From NCBI RefSeq assembly GCF_935822925.1, contig NZ_CAKXZS010000004.1, positions 112,137 through 176,136 of the forward strand: 64,000 nt of DNA, read 5' to 3'. Positions 43,354 through 51,834 of this stretch are shown piece by piece (position 1 is the stretch's first letter; every line of letters begins with the position of its first letter). A program made the position numbers and the translations under genes. The notes beneath the pieces were generated by a model that saw only the letters and a list, made by a program, of their open reading frames with translations, ran no database searches and was not told the origin of the DNA. Source of the stretch: Mesorhizobium ventifaucium. GTDB lineage: Bacteria > Pseudomonadota > Alphaproteobacteria > Rhizobiales > Rhizobiaceae.

Positions 43354-44640
43354 ATGAGAATTCTCGTTGTTGGAGCCACCGGCTTGATCGGCGCTTCAAT
43401 CTGCGCCCGCCTCGTTTCCGAAGGACATGAGGTCGTCGGCATCGTCCGTCGCCCTCGGGCAAATGCAGCCCGTGATTACCAGGCCTTGGTGCTGGATATG
43501 GCCGCCGCGCTACGCCCTGAAGATTGGCTGCCGCATCTGACTGGCGTCGATGCCGTCGTGAACTGTGCCGGCGTTCTGCAGGACAGCCCTCGCGAAAAGA
43601 CCGGGCAAGTCCATCGCGATGCGGCGGGGGCTCTTTTTCTCGCCTGCGCGCGGGCCGGCGTTGCCAAGGTGATCCACTTCTCGGCAATGGGTGTGGATCG
43701 GGCACAGCCTTCGACGTTCTCGGCAACGAAATATGCCGGCGATCAGGCGCTCATGGCGCTTGACCTCGACTGGATAATCCTTCGCCCTTCCGTTGTGCTC
43801 GGCCGGCCTGTGTTCGGGGCCAGTGCATTGTTCCGCGGCCTGGCCTCGCTGCCGATCCTGCCATCAATGCCAGATACCGGCCGGCTACAGGTCGTGCAGC
43901 TCGAAGATGTGGTCTCGACGGTCGTCTTCTTTCTCAATCCCGGCAGTCCGTCTCGTATGGCGCTGGAACTTGCCGGTCCCGAACAGCTGACCATGGATGA
44001 GATCGTCGGTACTTTCCGCCGCTGGCTCGGCTGGGCTCCCGCAGCCAGACTGGTCTTGCCGGGATGGCTTGCGCGGCTTCTCTACCGCCTCGGCGATCTT
44101 GCCGCGATGCTCGGCTGGCGGCCTCCGATGCGCACCAACGCCGCCAGGGAGATCACGCGAGGTGCGCTCGGAGATCCATCGGACTGGATTTCCCAGACCG
44201 GCATGCGGCCACAAAGCCTGGCGCAGTTCCTCGCGCTCAATCCGGCGACGGTGCAGGAAAAATGGTTTGCCGGGCTTTATTTCACCAAGCCTGCAATCTT
44301 CGTCGTTCTGCCGTTCTTCTGGATCATGACAGGGATTGTGTCGCTGACCACTGGCTACGGCAACGGCATCGACCTCATGCAAAGCACGGGGGCTGGCATG
44401 TTGTCGGCGCCTGCCGTGATCGCCGGCGCTCTTGCCGACATCGTCGTCGGCGCACTCATAGCCTGGCGGCCAACGGCGCGAAAAGGTCTCTACTCTGGCA
44501 TCGCGCTCTCGCTGTTCTATCTGCTCCTGGGCACGTTGCTGCGCCCCGACCTGTGGAACGAACCGCTTGGGCCGTTTCTGAAGGTCCTGCCGATCATCGT
44601 CCTTCACTTCGTTGCCTTGGCGATCCTGGAGGAGCGCTGA
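43354..44640 (+). CDS. SDR-type NAD(P)-binding protein fused to DoxX-like membrane domain
   Basis: About 428 residues. An N-terminal atypical short-chain dehydrogenase domain (MRILVVGATGLIGASI, VVNCAGVLQ, HFSAMGVD) covers about 1-290. A C-terminal membrane domain follows with helices near FVVLPFFWIMTGIVSLTTGY, PAVIAGALADIVVGALIAW, ALSLFYLLLGTLL and LPIIVLHFVALAIL. The downstream DUF2269 gene overlaps by TGATG, so they are co-translated. It could modify a membrane-associated quinone or lipid. Role not established. Confidence 0.85.
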   Translation: MRILVVGATGLIGASICARLVSEGHEVVGIVRRPRANAARDYQALVLDMAAALRPEDWLPHLTGVDAVVNCAGVLQDSPREKTGQVHRDAAGALFLACARAGVAKVIHFSAMGVDRAQPSTFSATKYAGDQALMALDLDWIILRPSVVLGRPVFGASALFRGLASLPILPSMPDTGRLQVVQLEDVVSTVVFFLNPGSPSRMALELAGPEQLTMDEIVGTFRRWLGWAPAARLVLPGWLARLLYRLGDLAAMLGWRPPMRTNAAREITRGALGDPSDWISQTGMRPQSLAQFLALNPATVQEKWFAGLYFTKPAIFVVLPFFWIMTGIVSLTTGYGNGIDLMQSTGAGMLSAPAVIAGALADIVVGALIAWRPTARKGLYSGIALSLFYLLLGTLLRPDLWNEPLGPFLKVLPIIVLHFVALAILEER

Positions 44641-45113
44641 TGCTGTATTTCGTGCTGAAGTTCCTGCATGTCATCGGTGCCAGCGTGCTGCTTGGCACCG
44701 GCGCCGGCATCGCGTTCTTCATGCTTCTCGCCCACAGGACCGGCAATGCGGCAACAATTGCGGCAGTGGCGCGCATCGTAGTGGTCGCCGACTTTCTCTT
44801 CACGGCAACTGCCGTCGTGGCGCAACCGATAACCGGCGTCGCGCTCGCCTGGCTGGCGGGCTACTCGCTCTCCGAAGGCTGGATCGTGCTGTCCATCGCG
44901 CTCTATATCGTCACCGGTGTGTTCTGGCTGCCGGTGGTATGGATGCAGATGGAGATGCGCAATCTGGCGTCCGAAGCCGCCAAAGCGGGGGCCCCGCTGC
45001 CGGCCCGGTATAGCAGGCTTTTCTGGCTGTGGTTCGCCTTTGGCTTTCCCGCCTTTGCTGCCGTGCTCGGGATTTTCTGGCTGATGATCGCGCGGCCGGC
45101 GATCGAGTGGTAA
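44640..45113 (+). CDS. DUF2269 integral membrane protein
   Basis: A 157-residue, four-span membrane protein (FLHVIGASVLLGTGAGIAFFMLL; IVLSIALYIVTGVFWLPVVWMQ; LFWLWFAFGFPAFAAVLGIFWLM). It matches the DUF2269 family. GGAGGAG lies upstream; the ATG overlaps the SDR gene stop (TGATG). The pairing of an SDR-DoxX protein with DUF2269 suggests the two work as one membrane complex. Confidence 0.85.
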   Translation: MLYFVLKFLHVIGASVLLGTGAGIAFFMLLAHRTGNAATIAAVARIVVVADFLFTATAVVAQPITGVALAWLAGYSLSEGWIVLSIALYIVTGVFWLPVVWMQMEMRNLASEAAKAGAPLPARYSRLFWLWFAFGFPAFAAVLGIFWLMIARPAIEW

Positions 45114-45121
45114 CGCCTTGC

Positions 45122-45257
45122 CGCGATAATGCATGTCGCGCCAAAGCATGCCCTCGGGCTTGACTGAGGGTGCGCAGCGATTTTGCGACAATGATCATCC
45201 ATAAAACAACAACTTGAAGCCCGTCGCATGAATCCGTTCAAATGCGACACGCTTTAG
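45122..45257. repeat. Intergenic mosaic repeat element
   Basis: It follows the DUF2269 stop. It contains ATGCATGTCGCGCCAAAG, TTTTGCGACAATGATCATCC and the dyad GTCGCAT (45223-45229) / ATGCGAC (45242-45248) ending CGCTTTAG. The architecture is typical of the rhizobial intergenic repeat with a GTCGCAT-type stem. Recognition is from memory of the element class. Confidence 0.55.
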
Positions 45258-45283
45258 ATGTCGTTGCTTCGATTTTCGGCACT

Positions 45284-45308
45284 GGAACATCTTTCCCATG
45301 AATGCGTT
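45284..45308 (+). promoter_or_regulatory. EcfG-type promoter (GGAAC-N16-CGTT)
   Basis: GGAAC 45284-45288, 16-nt spacer, CGTT 45305-45308. The -10 lies inside the longest open frame of the downstream gene, which argues for the later GTG start at 45359. Confidence 0.7.
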
Positions 45309-45358
45309 CGGCGCGGATGGATCAACCCGCGCGCAAACGCCGACATTCAGCCTTATCC

Positions 45359-46252
45359 GTGACTGAAGCGGATGTTCTCATTCTTGGCGGTGGACCTGCG
45401 GGGCTGGCGGCGGCTATCTATCTCGGCAGGTTCCGTCATCGGGTCGTCGTGGTTGACGCGGGTGAATCGCGCGCGATGCTGATTGCGCAAAGCCGTAACT
45501 GTCCGGGATTTCCGGAAGGGATCAGCGGCCCCGATCTTCTGCAGCGGCTTCGTTCCCAGGCCGCCAAGTTCGGAGCGACACTGGTCCAGGATCAGGCGTC
45601 ATCGGTCGAGCCGACCGTAGGCGGGTTCGGCGCAGAGACCAACGGCGGGCGGATCGTCGCCCGCAAGGTATTCCTGGCGACAGGTATCGTTGACGTCGTG
45701 CCTGCAATTCCGCGTCTGCGCGAGGCCATCGCCAAAGGCAGCGTACGCCTTTGCCCGGTTTGTGACGGCTACGAAGTCATAGATCGTCAGGTCGCGGTCA
45801 TCGGTCACGAGGCGCAGGTGCTGCGAGAGGCCCTGTTCCTCAAGCAGTATACGCGGCACGTCACAATGCTCGCACGATATCTTCCCGATTTTTCCGCCAG
45901 CACACGGCGCGTGGCCATGGAAGAGAACATTGCTGTTTGCGACGCATTCAAAAAATTTGTTCCCACCGACAGCGGCTACCAAGCCATCCTCAAGGACGGC
46001 GAGGTGCGCCATTTTGACGTCATCTATCCGGCGATGGGATGCCAGGTGCGTTCCGAACTCGCGCTGGCAATGGGCGTCAAATGCTGCGACGAGGGCTATG
46101 TCGTCGTCGATAAGCATCAGCGGACCTCGGTCGAGGGGGTGTATGCCATCGGCGACCTGGTCAAGGCCCTGAACCAGATCGCAGTCGCTTTCGGCCAGGC
46201 TGCGATCGCCGCGACAGATGTTCACAATGACCTCGCCCTCGGGTACGAATAG
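45359..46252 (+). CDS. Thioredoxin-reductase-like FAD/NAD(P) oxidoreductase
   Basis: About 297 residues. The FAD motif (DVLILGGGPAGLAAAIYL) starts within ten residues of the GTG, and the redox pair CPVC is at about 132-135 (LCPVCDGYE). The C-terminal FAD motif is VYAIGDLVKALNQIAVAFGQAAIAA. It resembles thioredoxin reductase but belongs to the stand-alone NAD(P)/FAD group without an adjacent thioredoxin. Start codons at 45302 and 45317 are also open but overlap or abut the EcfG-type -10 element. Likely stress-induced redox enzyme; partner unknown. Confidence 0.85.
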   Translation: MTEADVLILGGGPAGLAAAIYLGRFRHRVVVVDAGESRAMLIAQSRNCPGFPEGISGPDLLQRLRSQAAKFGATLVQDQASSVEPTVGGFGAETNGGRIVARKVFLATGIVDVVPAIPRLREAIAKGSVRLCPVCDGYEVIDRQVAVIGHEAQVLREALFLKQYTRHVTMLARYLPDFSASTRRVAMEENIAVCDAFKKFVPTDSGYQAILKDGEVRHFDVIYPAMGCQVRSELALAMGVKCCDEGYVVVDKHQRTSVEGVYAIGDLVKALNQIAVAFGQAAIAATDVHNDLALGYE

Positions 46253-46270
46253 CTCTCGAAACCTACCTCG

Positions 46271-46597
46271 CTAGCGCAGCATGGCTGCTAGCACGAAGGC
46301 GGCGGCCGCTACGAGAACGACTGCGGCAATCACCAGCACCGGCCAGTTGCTGCGAGGCTGAAGATCAGGCTCGCTTCCTACCGGCCGCATGGCATCGCCG
46401 AAGCTTGCTTCATTCGTGAACTCGGGCTGTCGCCGTGGACGAGCCTCGGCGACAGGATTCGGCACATCTGCCGCTTCGGCGTCGGTCTCTTCAGGTGCGG
46501 CGGCAGGATCGAACCCGGGGGTCTTATCCTGTGTCGCCCCGGCCTGAATATCGCCTGTCGCTTTGGCGGGCGTCTGATCTCGTCGTGCGGCCATCAT
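46271..46597 (-). CDS. Small C-tail-anchored membrane protein
   Basis: A 108-residue protein. A disordered Ala/Pro/acidic N-terminal part is followed by a single C-terminal membrane helix (WPVLVIAAVVLVAAAAFVLAAML). GGGAGA precedes the two possible ATGs (46597, 46594). An EcfG-like promoter (46617-46641) lies 20 nt upstream, divergent from the SIR2-like gene. Function unknown. Confidence 0.7.
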   Translation of the reverse strand: MMAARRDQTPAKATGDIQAGATQDKTPGFDPAAAPEETDAEAADVPNPVAEARPRRQPEFTNEASFGDAMRPVGSEPDLQPRSNWPVLVIAAVVLVAAAAFVLAAMLR

Positions 46598-46616
46598 GGT
46601 GTCTCCCTGGCAACCA

Positions 46617-46641
46617 AACTTCGATCTGCCTCAGCGGTTCC
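46617..46641 (-). promoter_or_regulatory. EcfG-like promoter (GGAAC-N16-AGTT)
   Basis: Minus strand GGAAC (46637-46641), 16-nt spacer, AGTT (46617-46620), 20 nt upstream of the tail-anchored protein start. Divergent from the SIR2 promoter. Confidence 0.55.
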
Positions 46642-46667
46642 CGTCTGCGCCGCATATGCTGAACACA

Positions 46668-46703
46668 CCCGATTTTCTGAACAGGCCCGATTTTCTGAAC
46701 AGA
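46668..46703 (+). repeat. Two tandem 18-nt repeats in the SIR2 leader region
   Basis: CCCGATTTTCTGAACAGG (46668-46685) is followed directly by the same 18 nt ending in A (46686-46703). It sits between two divergent GGAAC-type promoters. Possible regulator site or simple duplication. Confidence 0.7.
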
Positions 46704-46726
46704 ATTGGCGCTGATCCTGCTTCTCC

Positions 46727-46751
46727 GGAACAGAGGGCGCCATTCGCAGTT
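46727..46751 (+). promoter_or_regulatory. EcfG-like promoter (GGAAC-N16-AGTT) of the SIR2-like gene
   Basis: GGAAC 46727-46731, 16-nt spacer, AGTT 46748-46751, 30 nt before ATG 46782. Confidence 0.55.
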
Positions 46752-46781
46752 GTGTTTGGATCATTGCCTGGTGAGTTGGCC

Positions 46782-47603
46782 ATGCCGTCTGCACTTGAGC
46801 AACTGGCTCAATCCGTGAAAGAGCGACGAGCGATCTTGTTCGTTGGGGCGGGGGTGTCGATGAGCGTCGGCCTGCCATCCTGGGAGAAGCTCATCGAGCA
46901 TATGGTGGATGAACTCGGCCTCGATCGAGACGAGGTCGACAGGCCTGAGTCCAGTTACCAGGCTCTTGCCGAATATTACCGGCTGAAGCATGGCAGTCTC
47001 GGCCCCTTGCGCAGTTGGATGGATCGCGAATGGAGCGTCTCGCGGGAAAAAGTCAGGGGATCGGCGATCCACAAGCTGATCGTGTCACTCGATTTCCCGA
47101 TCATCTACACCACCAACTATGATCGAAACCTTGAGGTTGCGTTCGAGGTCCACGACCGCGCGTTCGTAAAAGTGGCCAATGCCAAGGATATCGCCAAGGT
47201 GAACGGCGAGGTTACCCAGATCATCAAATACCACGGCGATTTCGACGACGATGCATCGCTGGTTCTGGCGGAGTCCGACTATTTCGAGCGGCTCTCGTTC
47301 GAATCACCATTGGACGTGAAGTTTCGCGCCGACGCACTGGGGCGCACCGTCCTGTTCATCGGCTACAGCATGTCAGACATGAACATCCGTCTGTTGCTGT
47401 ATCGGCTTTGGGAAACCTGGCGCCGGTCCGGTTATGAAAAGAATCGTCCGAAGTCGTTCGTCTTCATGCCGCAGCCGAGCGTCGTCCAGGAAGCGGTTCT
47501 CGGACGGTGGGGTATCGACATGCTAACCGAGGAGGCCGATCGGCCGGAGGATGCTCTGGTGGCATTCCTGAGCGAACTCAAGGACGCGACGGACCAGGCT
47601 TAG
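46782..47603 (+). CDS. Stand-alone SIR2-like (sirtuin-fold) protein
   Basis: 273 residues, one SIR2-like domain. AILFVGAGVSMSVGLPSW (NAD-binding loop), IIYTTNYDRNLE (N112, D114), KYHGDFDD (H151, the expected catalytic His) and VLFIGYSMSDMNIR match bacterial SIR2-like proteins that hydrolyse NAD+ in anti-phage systems. Zinc-binding Cys pairs of true deacetylases are absent. ATG 46782 was chosen; the frame is open upstream through the tandem repeat but lies across the promoter. No obvious partner effector domain. A defence or stress NADase role is inferred. Confidence 0.8.
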   Translation: MPSALEQLAQSVKERRAILFVGAGVSMSVGLPSWEKLIEHMVDELGLDRDEVDRPESSYQALAEYYRLKHGSLGPLRSWMDREWSVSREKVRGSAIHKLIVSLDFPIIYTTNYDRNLEVAFEVHDRAFVKVANAKDIAKVNGEVTQIIKYHGDFDDDASLVLAESDYFERLSFESPLDVKFRADALGRTVLFIGYSMSDMNIRLLLYRLWETWRRSGYEKNRPKSFVFMPQPSVVQEAVLGRWGIDMLTEEADRPEDALVAFLSELKDATDQA

Positions 47604-47625
47604 CGCGTATGCGTTCGGCCGGCCG

Positions 47626-47651
47626 GGAACATTGTCGATCGTTGCGACGTT
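47626..47651 (+). promoter_or_regulatory. EcfG-type promoter (GGAAC-N17-CGTT)
   Basis: GGAAC 47626-47630, 17-nt spacer, CGTT 47648-47651, 37 nt before ATG 47689. Confidence 0.7.
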
Positions 47652-47688
47652 CATAGCCGCGAAGGGATGCTGTTTGCGGAGGCCTATA

Positions 47689-47937
47689 ATGGGCCAGTTC
47701 CAAATGATCGATCTCGTTTCCGTCATCGAAGCCTGCACCACCGACCGCGCCGCAGGGCGATTGGTGTCGATGGCCAAAGCCGTCGAAGAGTTGCGGGTGC
47801 TGACCGGTGATTTCATCTCGCCGGACGAAGTTGTGGCCAACGCCCTTTCGCCGGTGGCGTGGGAGCGCGGCTGCGCGGTCCTTTTCGACGAGCAGCCGGG
47901 CGCCGATATTCTGCACGCGCCATGGCAAGATGCCTGA
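47689..47937 (+). CDS. Small hypothetical protein (82 aa)
   Basis: An 82-residue soluble protein (FQMIDLVSVIEACTTDRAAG; FISPDEVVANALSPVAWERG). A GGAGG site lies 7 nt ahead of ATG 47689, and a full EcfG-type promoter upstream makes it an independent stress transcript despite lying just after the SIR2-like gene. No domain recognised. Confidence 0.65.
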   Translation: MGQFQMIDLVSVIEACTTDRAAGRLVSMAKAVEELRVLTGDFISPDEVVANALSPVAWERGCAVLFDEQPGADILHAPWQDA

Positions 47938-48078
47938 CTGATGACGCCTGAGCGTGCCGAATATCGAGAGCCGCGCCGGCCGGGCGCTGCACGCATCGCA
48001 TATGCCGCCGTCGGAAGCGCTGGCGGCGGTACCGCAACAGGAGTGTTTAGCCACAATCCGTGAAACCGGAGAAATGCT

Positions 48079-48393
48079 ATGAGCAAAAACGAGACCCGTT
48101 ACGAACATGGCGCGACCAAGTACCCGGCCAAGAAAGATGCGGACGCGTCGGATCAATTTTCCCAGGAGGCAGCCGGCAACAAGAAGCCTGCCGGGGGGAT
48201 GGGCCTGACACGGTCAAGCAACGAGGTGGAGGACAAAACCCATCAGTCCGAAGGGCAGAACCCGCCCAGGCAGTCCACGCCCAGTGCAGCGACCGAAAAG
48301 ACATCCGGCGCCGGTCCGTCGATCGCCGAGCGTTCCAAGGACGCCAAGGCTCCGAAGAGCGGCCGCCAGCCAGGCGCCTACGTCAAGGACTAA
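48079..48393 (+). CDS. Hydrophilic, probably disordered protein (104 aa)
   Basis: 104 residues dominated by K, S, E, Q, G and P with almost no hydrophobic core (RYEHGATKYPAKKDADASD; HQSEGQNPPRQSTPSAATE), so intrinsically disordered. ATG 48079 follows GGAGAAATGCT. No GGAAC promoter was seen immediately upstream. Convergent with the frameshifted ThDP enzyme. Similar hydrophilins are stress-linked in rhizobia, but this is inference. Confidence 0.65.
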   Translation: MSKNETRYEHGATKYPAKKDADASDQFSQEAAGNKKPAGGMGLTRSSNEVEDKTHQSEGQNPPRQSTPSAATEKTSGAGPSIAERSKDAKAPKSGRQPGAYVKD

Positions 48394-48406
48394 CCCGCGA
48401 GGGAAC

Positions 48407-50153
48407 TCAGCCCATCATCGTCTTCAGCGGCTCCCGAGCGAGGTTTGCTTCGATTTCCTTGCGGCCCGGCGTTTCCCGCAGGGCTGTGAGCATGTTCTTG
48501 CGATATTCGTCCGGCATGCGCGGCGGCAGCATAGGTTCATACGCGTCGACGACCGCCTCTATGATCACCGGGCCTTCCGCGGCAAACGCGGCATCAAGAA
48601 CCCCATCGACGTCCTCAGGCCGGGTGACGCTGTAGCCGTTGCCCCCCATAGCTTCAGCGGCCAGGGCGAAATCGATCGGCTGGAGTTCGCAGGCAAACTG
48701 CGGGTTGCCGAGGAACATCATCTGCTCCCAGGCGATCTGGTTGAGCATGTTGTTCTTGATCACCAGAAGCTTGAGCGGAATCCTGTAACGCACGGCTGTC
48801 GAAAATTCGCCAAGCTGCATCGCCAGCCCGCCATCGCCCACAATCGCGAAAACCGGCCGGCCCGGAAAGGCGATCCCGCCGGCAATCGCATAGGGCAGCC
48901 CGCAGGCCATCGATGCCAGCGAGCCCGAGACGGCGAAATCCTGTCCTGCCTTGATATCGATATGACGGGCGGCAAGTTCGGTGTTTTGGCCGGAATCGCT
49001 GGCCAGGATCGCATTGGCCGGCATTCGGTCGCCGAATGCCTTGACGACTCGTTGCGGCTTGAGCGGCACGTCGTCCCTGCTTTCCGCCTCGGCCATCATC
49101 TTGCGCCAGCGCTGTAGGCTCTGCTGCGCATCTTCGAGAAAGGCTCTGTCCTGCTTTCGGCTTCAGCCTTTCATTGAGCAATTGCAGCGTGATGGCCGCA
49201 TCGCCGACAAGGCCGGCCTCGACGGGATGGCGAAGGCCGATGCGCTGCGCGTTGCGGTCGATCTGCACGCCGCGCGCCTTGCCCGGCTTGGGATAGTATT
49301 CGATGTAGGGGAAGGTCGAGCCGACGATCAGCAGCGCCTCGCATTCCTCCATGATCTCCTGCGAGGTCAGCGAGCCCAATATTCCTATTCCGCCCATGAC
49401 GTGCGGGTGATCGTCCGGCAGGACGGCTTTGCCGAGCAAGGCCTTGGCGACGGGTGCGGCGAGGAGTTCCGCCGTCCTCTCGAGTTCGGGCTTCGCATGC
49501 AGCGCGCCGCGCCCGGCAAGTATCGCCACCTTCGAGGCTGTGTTGAGGATGTCAGCTGCAAGAGCAAGCTGGGCTTCGTCGGGTCGCTTGTCCCCTTCGA
49601 ACCACCGTTCGGGCGTGTGTCTTGGAAGGTTGCGGGGCGAGCGCTTTGCCGACGTCTGTTCCTGCACGTCGCTGGCTATCGAGAGATGGGAAACGCCGCG
49701 TCCCGCAAGCGCGGAACGACAGGCCAGGCCGGCTACGTTTTCCATATGCGCTGCGTCGGTCACCTGCGTGTTGAAGACGGTGACGTCGTTGAAAACGCGG
49801 GTGAGATCGACATCCTGCTGCGTGAACGTCTCGATCAGGTCGTGAAATTGCATGCCGGTTATGGCAAGGACCGGCGCCTGGTCGAGCTTTGCGTCGTAGA
49901 GGCCGGTGAGCAGGTGAGTGCCTCCTGGCCCTGAGGTGGCGAGGCAGACACCGAGCTTGCCCGTCCATTTGGCATAGGCCGTCGCCATGAAGGCGGCGGA
50001 TTCCTCATGCCGCACCTGGACGAAGCGTATTTTGTCCTGCCTTGTGCGCAGCGCCTCCATGATGCCGTTTATGCCGTCCCCCGGCAGGCCGAAGATCACG
50101 CGCACGTCCCAGGCGATCAATGTGTCGACAAGGATCTCGGCAGTGTTGGGCAT
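48407..50153 (-). pseudogene. Frameshifted thiamine-diphosphate enzyme (pyruvate oxidase/acetolactate-synthase family)
   Basis: Two frames give one full-length protein of about 580 residues. The N-terminal part (50153 leftward) has VRVIFGLPGDGINGIMEAL, the catalytic-Glu segment VRHEESAAFMA and SGPGGTHLLTGLYDA. The C-terminal part (to 48407) has VGDGGLAMQLGEFSTA and the paired NN of the GDG-NN ThDP motif. The switch is at a run of three T (49155-49157 on the plus strand): one extra base converts KPKQDRAFLED into a shifted tail. A perfect EcfG-type promoter lies 97 nt upstream. Either a recent lesion or a sequencing error. Confidence 0.8.
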
Positions 50154-50544
50154 GGTTGCCTCCTGTGTGTGTGTTTTGTCCCGAGCCTGCAGCTTTACGC
50201 TCTCGCTGCGGCGTGGGGCTCAGACGTGGACATAGGCGATCAGTCGCCGAACGACGGAGATGCCCTGATGTTCCATCGGAACACCGCGAGGAGAAGACCG
50301 ACGGATTATGGCAGATGCGGATGAGCAGCCCGGAGTCGATGAGCGATGGACGGTTATTCGGCCGCCATCTCGGAACGATCCCGCCGCCCTGCCATTATCG
50401 CCATAAGGACAGGCTCAGATCGTGGTGGCCCACGATTGGTCCCGCTTCGGCAAGGACCGTTGCCACCTGCAACACCGGGAAGTCGACGATTGCCGCCAGC
50501 GATCTGGGCCTCAAATCGAACGCAAGGTACCTTGGAGGAAACCA
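50154..50544. other. Intergenic region with EcfG-type promoter
   Basis: About 390 nt. Holds the minus-strand promoter of the ThDP enzyme (50250-50274). On the plus strand a GGAAC-N16-CATT (50372-50396) is a weak candidate for the downstream small genes. No other structure recognised. Confidence 0.45.
50250..50274 (-). promoter_or_regulatory. EcfG-type promoter (GGAAC-N16-CGTT) of the ThDP enzyme
   Basis: Minus strand GGAAC (50270-50274), 16-nt spacer, CGTT (50250-50253), 97 nt upstream of the start at 50153. Confidence 0.65.
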
Positions 50545-50790
50545 ATGGTTGGACGCAGAACCCATGAGCAGCAATTGCGCATCATTGAAAAGCGGGAGAA
50601 CACGAAGGGCGCCGGCAAGGATTTCGACGCAGAGGCTGACCTGAAGCGATCAGCAGCGGAACGTGAAGCGCTGCGCAAGGGGTCGGAAATCACGTCCAAG
50701 ACACCCGACCTCGTTGACCCTGACGATCGCAACATCCTTCGCGGAGAAAATCAGGAGAGCGTTCATCACAAGAACCGTCCCGACGACTAA
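50545..50790 (+). CDS. Small charged protein (81 aa)
   Basis: An 81-residue, very charged protein (LRIIEKRENTKGAGKDF; DLKRSAAEREALRKGSE; ENQESVHHKNRPDD). GGAGG lies 6 nt before ATG 50545; an earlier in-frame ATG at 50422 has poor codon bias. It is followed 17 nt later by another tiny gene, likely one transcript. No domain recognised; hydrophilin-like composition. Confidence 0.6.
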   Translation: MVGRRTHEQQLRIIEKRENTKGAGKDFDAEADLKRSAAEREALRKGSEITSKTPDLVDPDDRNILRGENQESVHHKNRPDD

Positions 50791-50807
50791 GAATTGGAGC
50801 GAGGCCC

Positions 50808-51023
50808 ATGGCAAAAGGTGGCAAGAAGCACATCGGAGCGGGTGCACGGGGAAAGGGTTCTGGTACAGGTGCCATGACCACGACCCCAAAGGATCAGCTC
50901 GAAGAAAACCAGATCCTGTCCAACCGCGACAAGGCTCAGCATACGAAGGAACGCGGTCTGGATTCCAAGCAGATCGCAACTGAGCAGCGCCAGGATCACG
51001 CTGCCAATCGTTTGCGCGATTGA
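50808..51023 (+). CDS. Small basic Gly/Lys-rich protein (71 aa)
   Basis: 71 residues. The Gly/Lys-rich start (MAKGGKKHIGAGARGKG) and Gln/Arg-rich end suggest a nucleic-acid-binding or disordered protein. GGAGCGAGG lies upstream of the ATG. Same transcript as the preceding small gene. Function unknown. Confidence 0.6.
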   Translation: MAKGGKKHIGAGARGKGSGTGAMTTTPKDQLEENQILSNRDKAQHTKERGLDSKQIATEQRQDHAANRLRD

Positions 51024-51144
51024 AGGGCTCGCTCGCCGCTGGGGCGCGGTTTGGCCAGTAGAGAAAGATATCGCCGCGCTCGACGATCTCCATCCGTCGG
51101 CCCTTGCCAGCCATGGCGTGCCCCATCGGCTGTCGGCGAACGGG

Positions 51145-51834
51145 CTAGCCGGCAGATCGCATCGACGATTTGCTCTCGAACTGCTCTGCCTCACGCAGCA
51201 GCCGGACCACCTCTGCGTCGGTGGTCTGCGCGAAATCCTCATAATACTGGCTCACGGCTCCAAACGGCTCGGGCGTCGCGAGACAGACCACTTCGTCCAC
51301 ATCGGCTTTGATAAGGTCCAGCGTGTCCTGGGGTGCGACCGGAACGGCCAAGACGACATGCGCGGCCCGATCCTTCCTTAGCGCCTTGAGCGCCACTCTG
51401 ACCGTGCCTCCGGTCGCAATGCCGTCATCGACGACGATAACGGTCCGGCCCAGGACCGAAGTCGCAGGCCGGCTGCCGAGATAGAGGGTTCTGCGGCGCT
51501 CTATTTCGAGCAGTTGCCGCTGTTTCTCTGCTTCGACGTAATCGTTTGACGGCCGGACCAAAGCCATCGCCTCCTCGTTGAGGACGAGCTGCGGATTTTC
51601 CCCGTCGACGATCGCGCCGATGCCATATTCGGAATGGCCCGGCGCGCCGATCTTGCGCACAAGCAGCACGTCGAGCCGGGCACGGAGCGCCTTCGCCACT
51701 TCGAAGCCAAGCGGCACGCCGCCGCGCGGCAGCGCCAGCACCAGTGGATCGGTTGCCGCGAACCTGGTCAAAGCGGCGGCAAGCTGGCGCCCCGCATCCG
51801 TTCGATCTTTGAATCTCAAGGCGTCAAAGCTCAT
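51145..51834 (-). CDS. Phosphoribosyltransferase-fold protein
   Basis: A 229-residue type-I PRTase. The PRPP loop is VIVVDDGIATGGT (about 132-144), with ALPRGGVPLGFEVA upstream and VPVAPQDTLDLI downstream. Stand-alone members of this family occur in stress gene clusters and their substrates are mostly unknown. ATG 51834 follows GGTGA; a GTG 9 nt upstream is possible. A GAAAC-N16-CGTT (one mismatch from the sigma consensus) lies about 100 nt upstream. Confidence 0.85.
   Translation of the reverse strand: MSFDALRFKDRTDAGRQLAAALTRFAATDPLVLALPRGGVPLGFEVAKALRARLDVLLVRKIGAPGHSEYGIGAIVDGENPQLVLNEEAMALVRPSNDYVEAEKQRQLLEIERRRTLYLGSRPATSVLGRTVIVVDDGIATGGTVRVALKALRKDRAAHVVLAVPVAPQDTLDLIKADVDEVVCLATPEPFGAVSQYYEDFAQTTDAEVVRLLREAEQFESKSSMRSAG

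Noticed and set aside
50372..50396. GGAAC-N16-CATT ahead of the small-protein pair
   Set aside because: The -10 lacks the GTT core; a similar one at 61404-61428 suggests chance.
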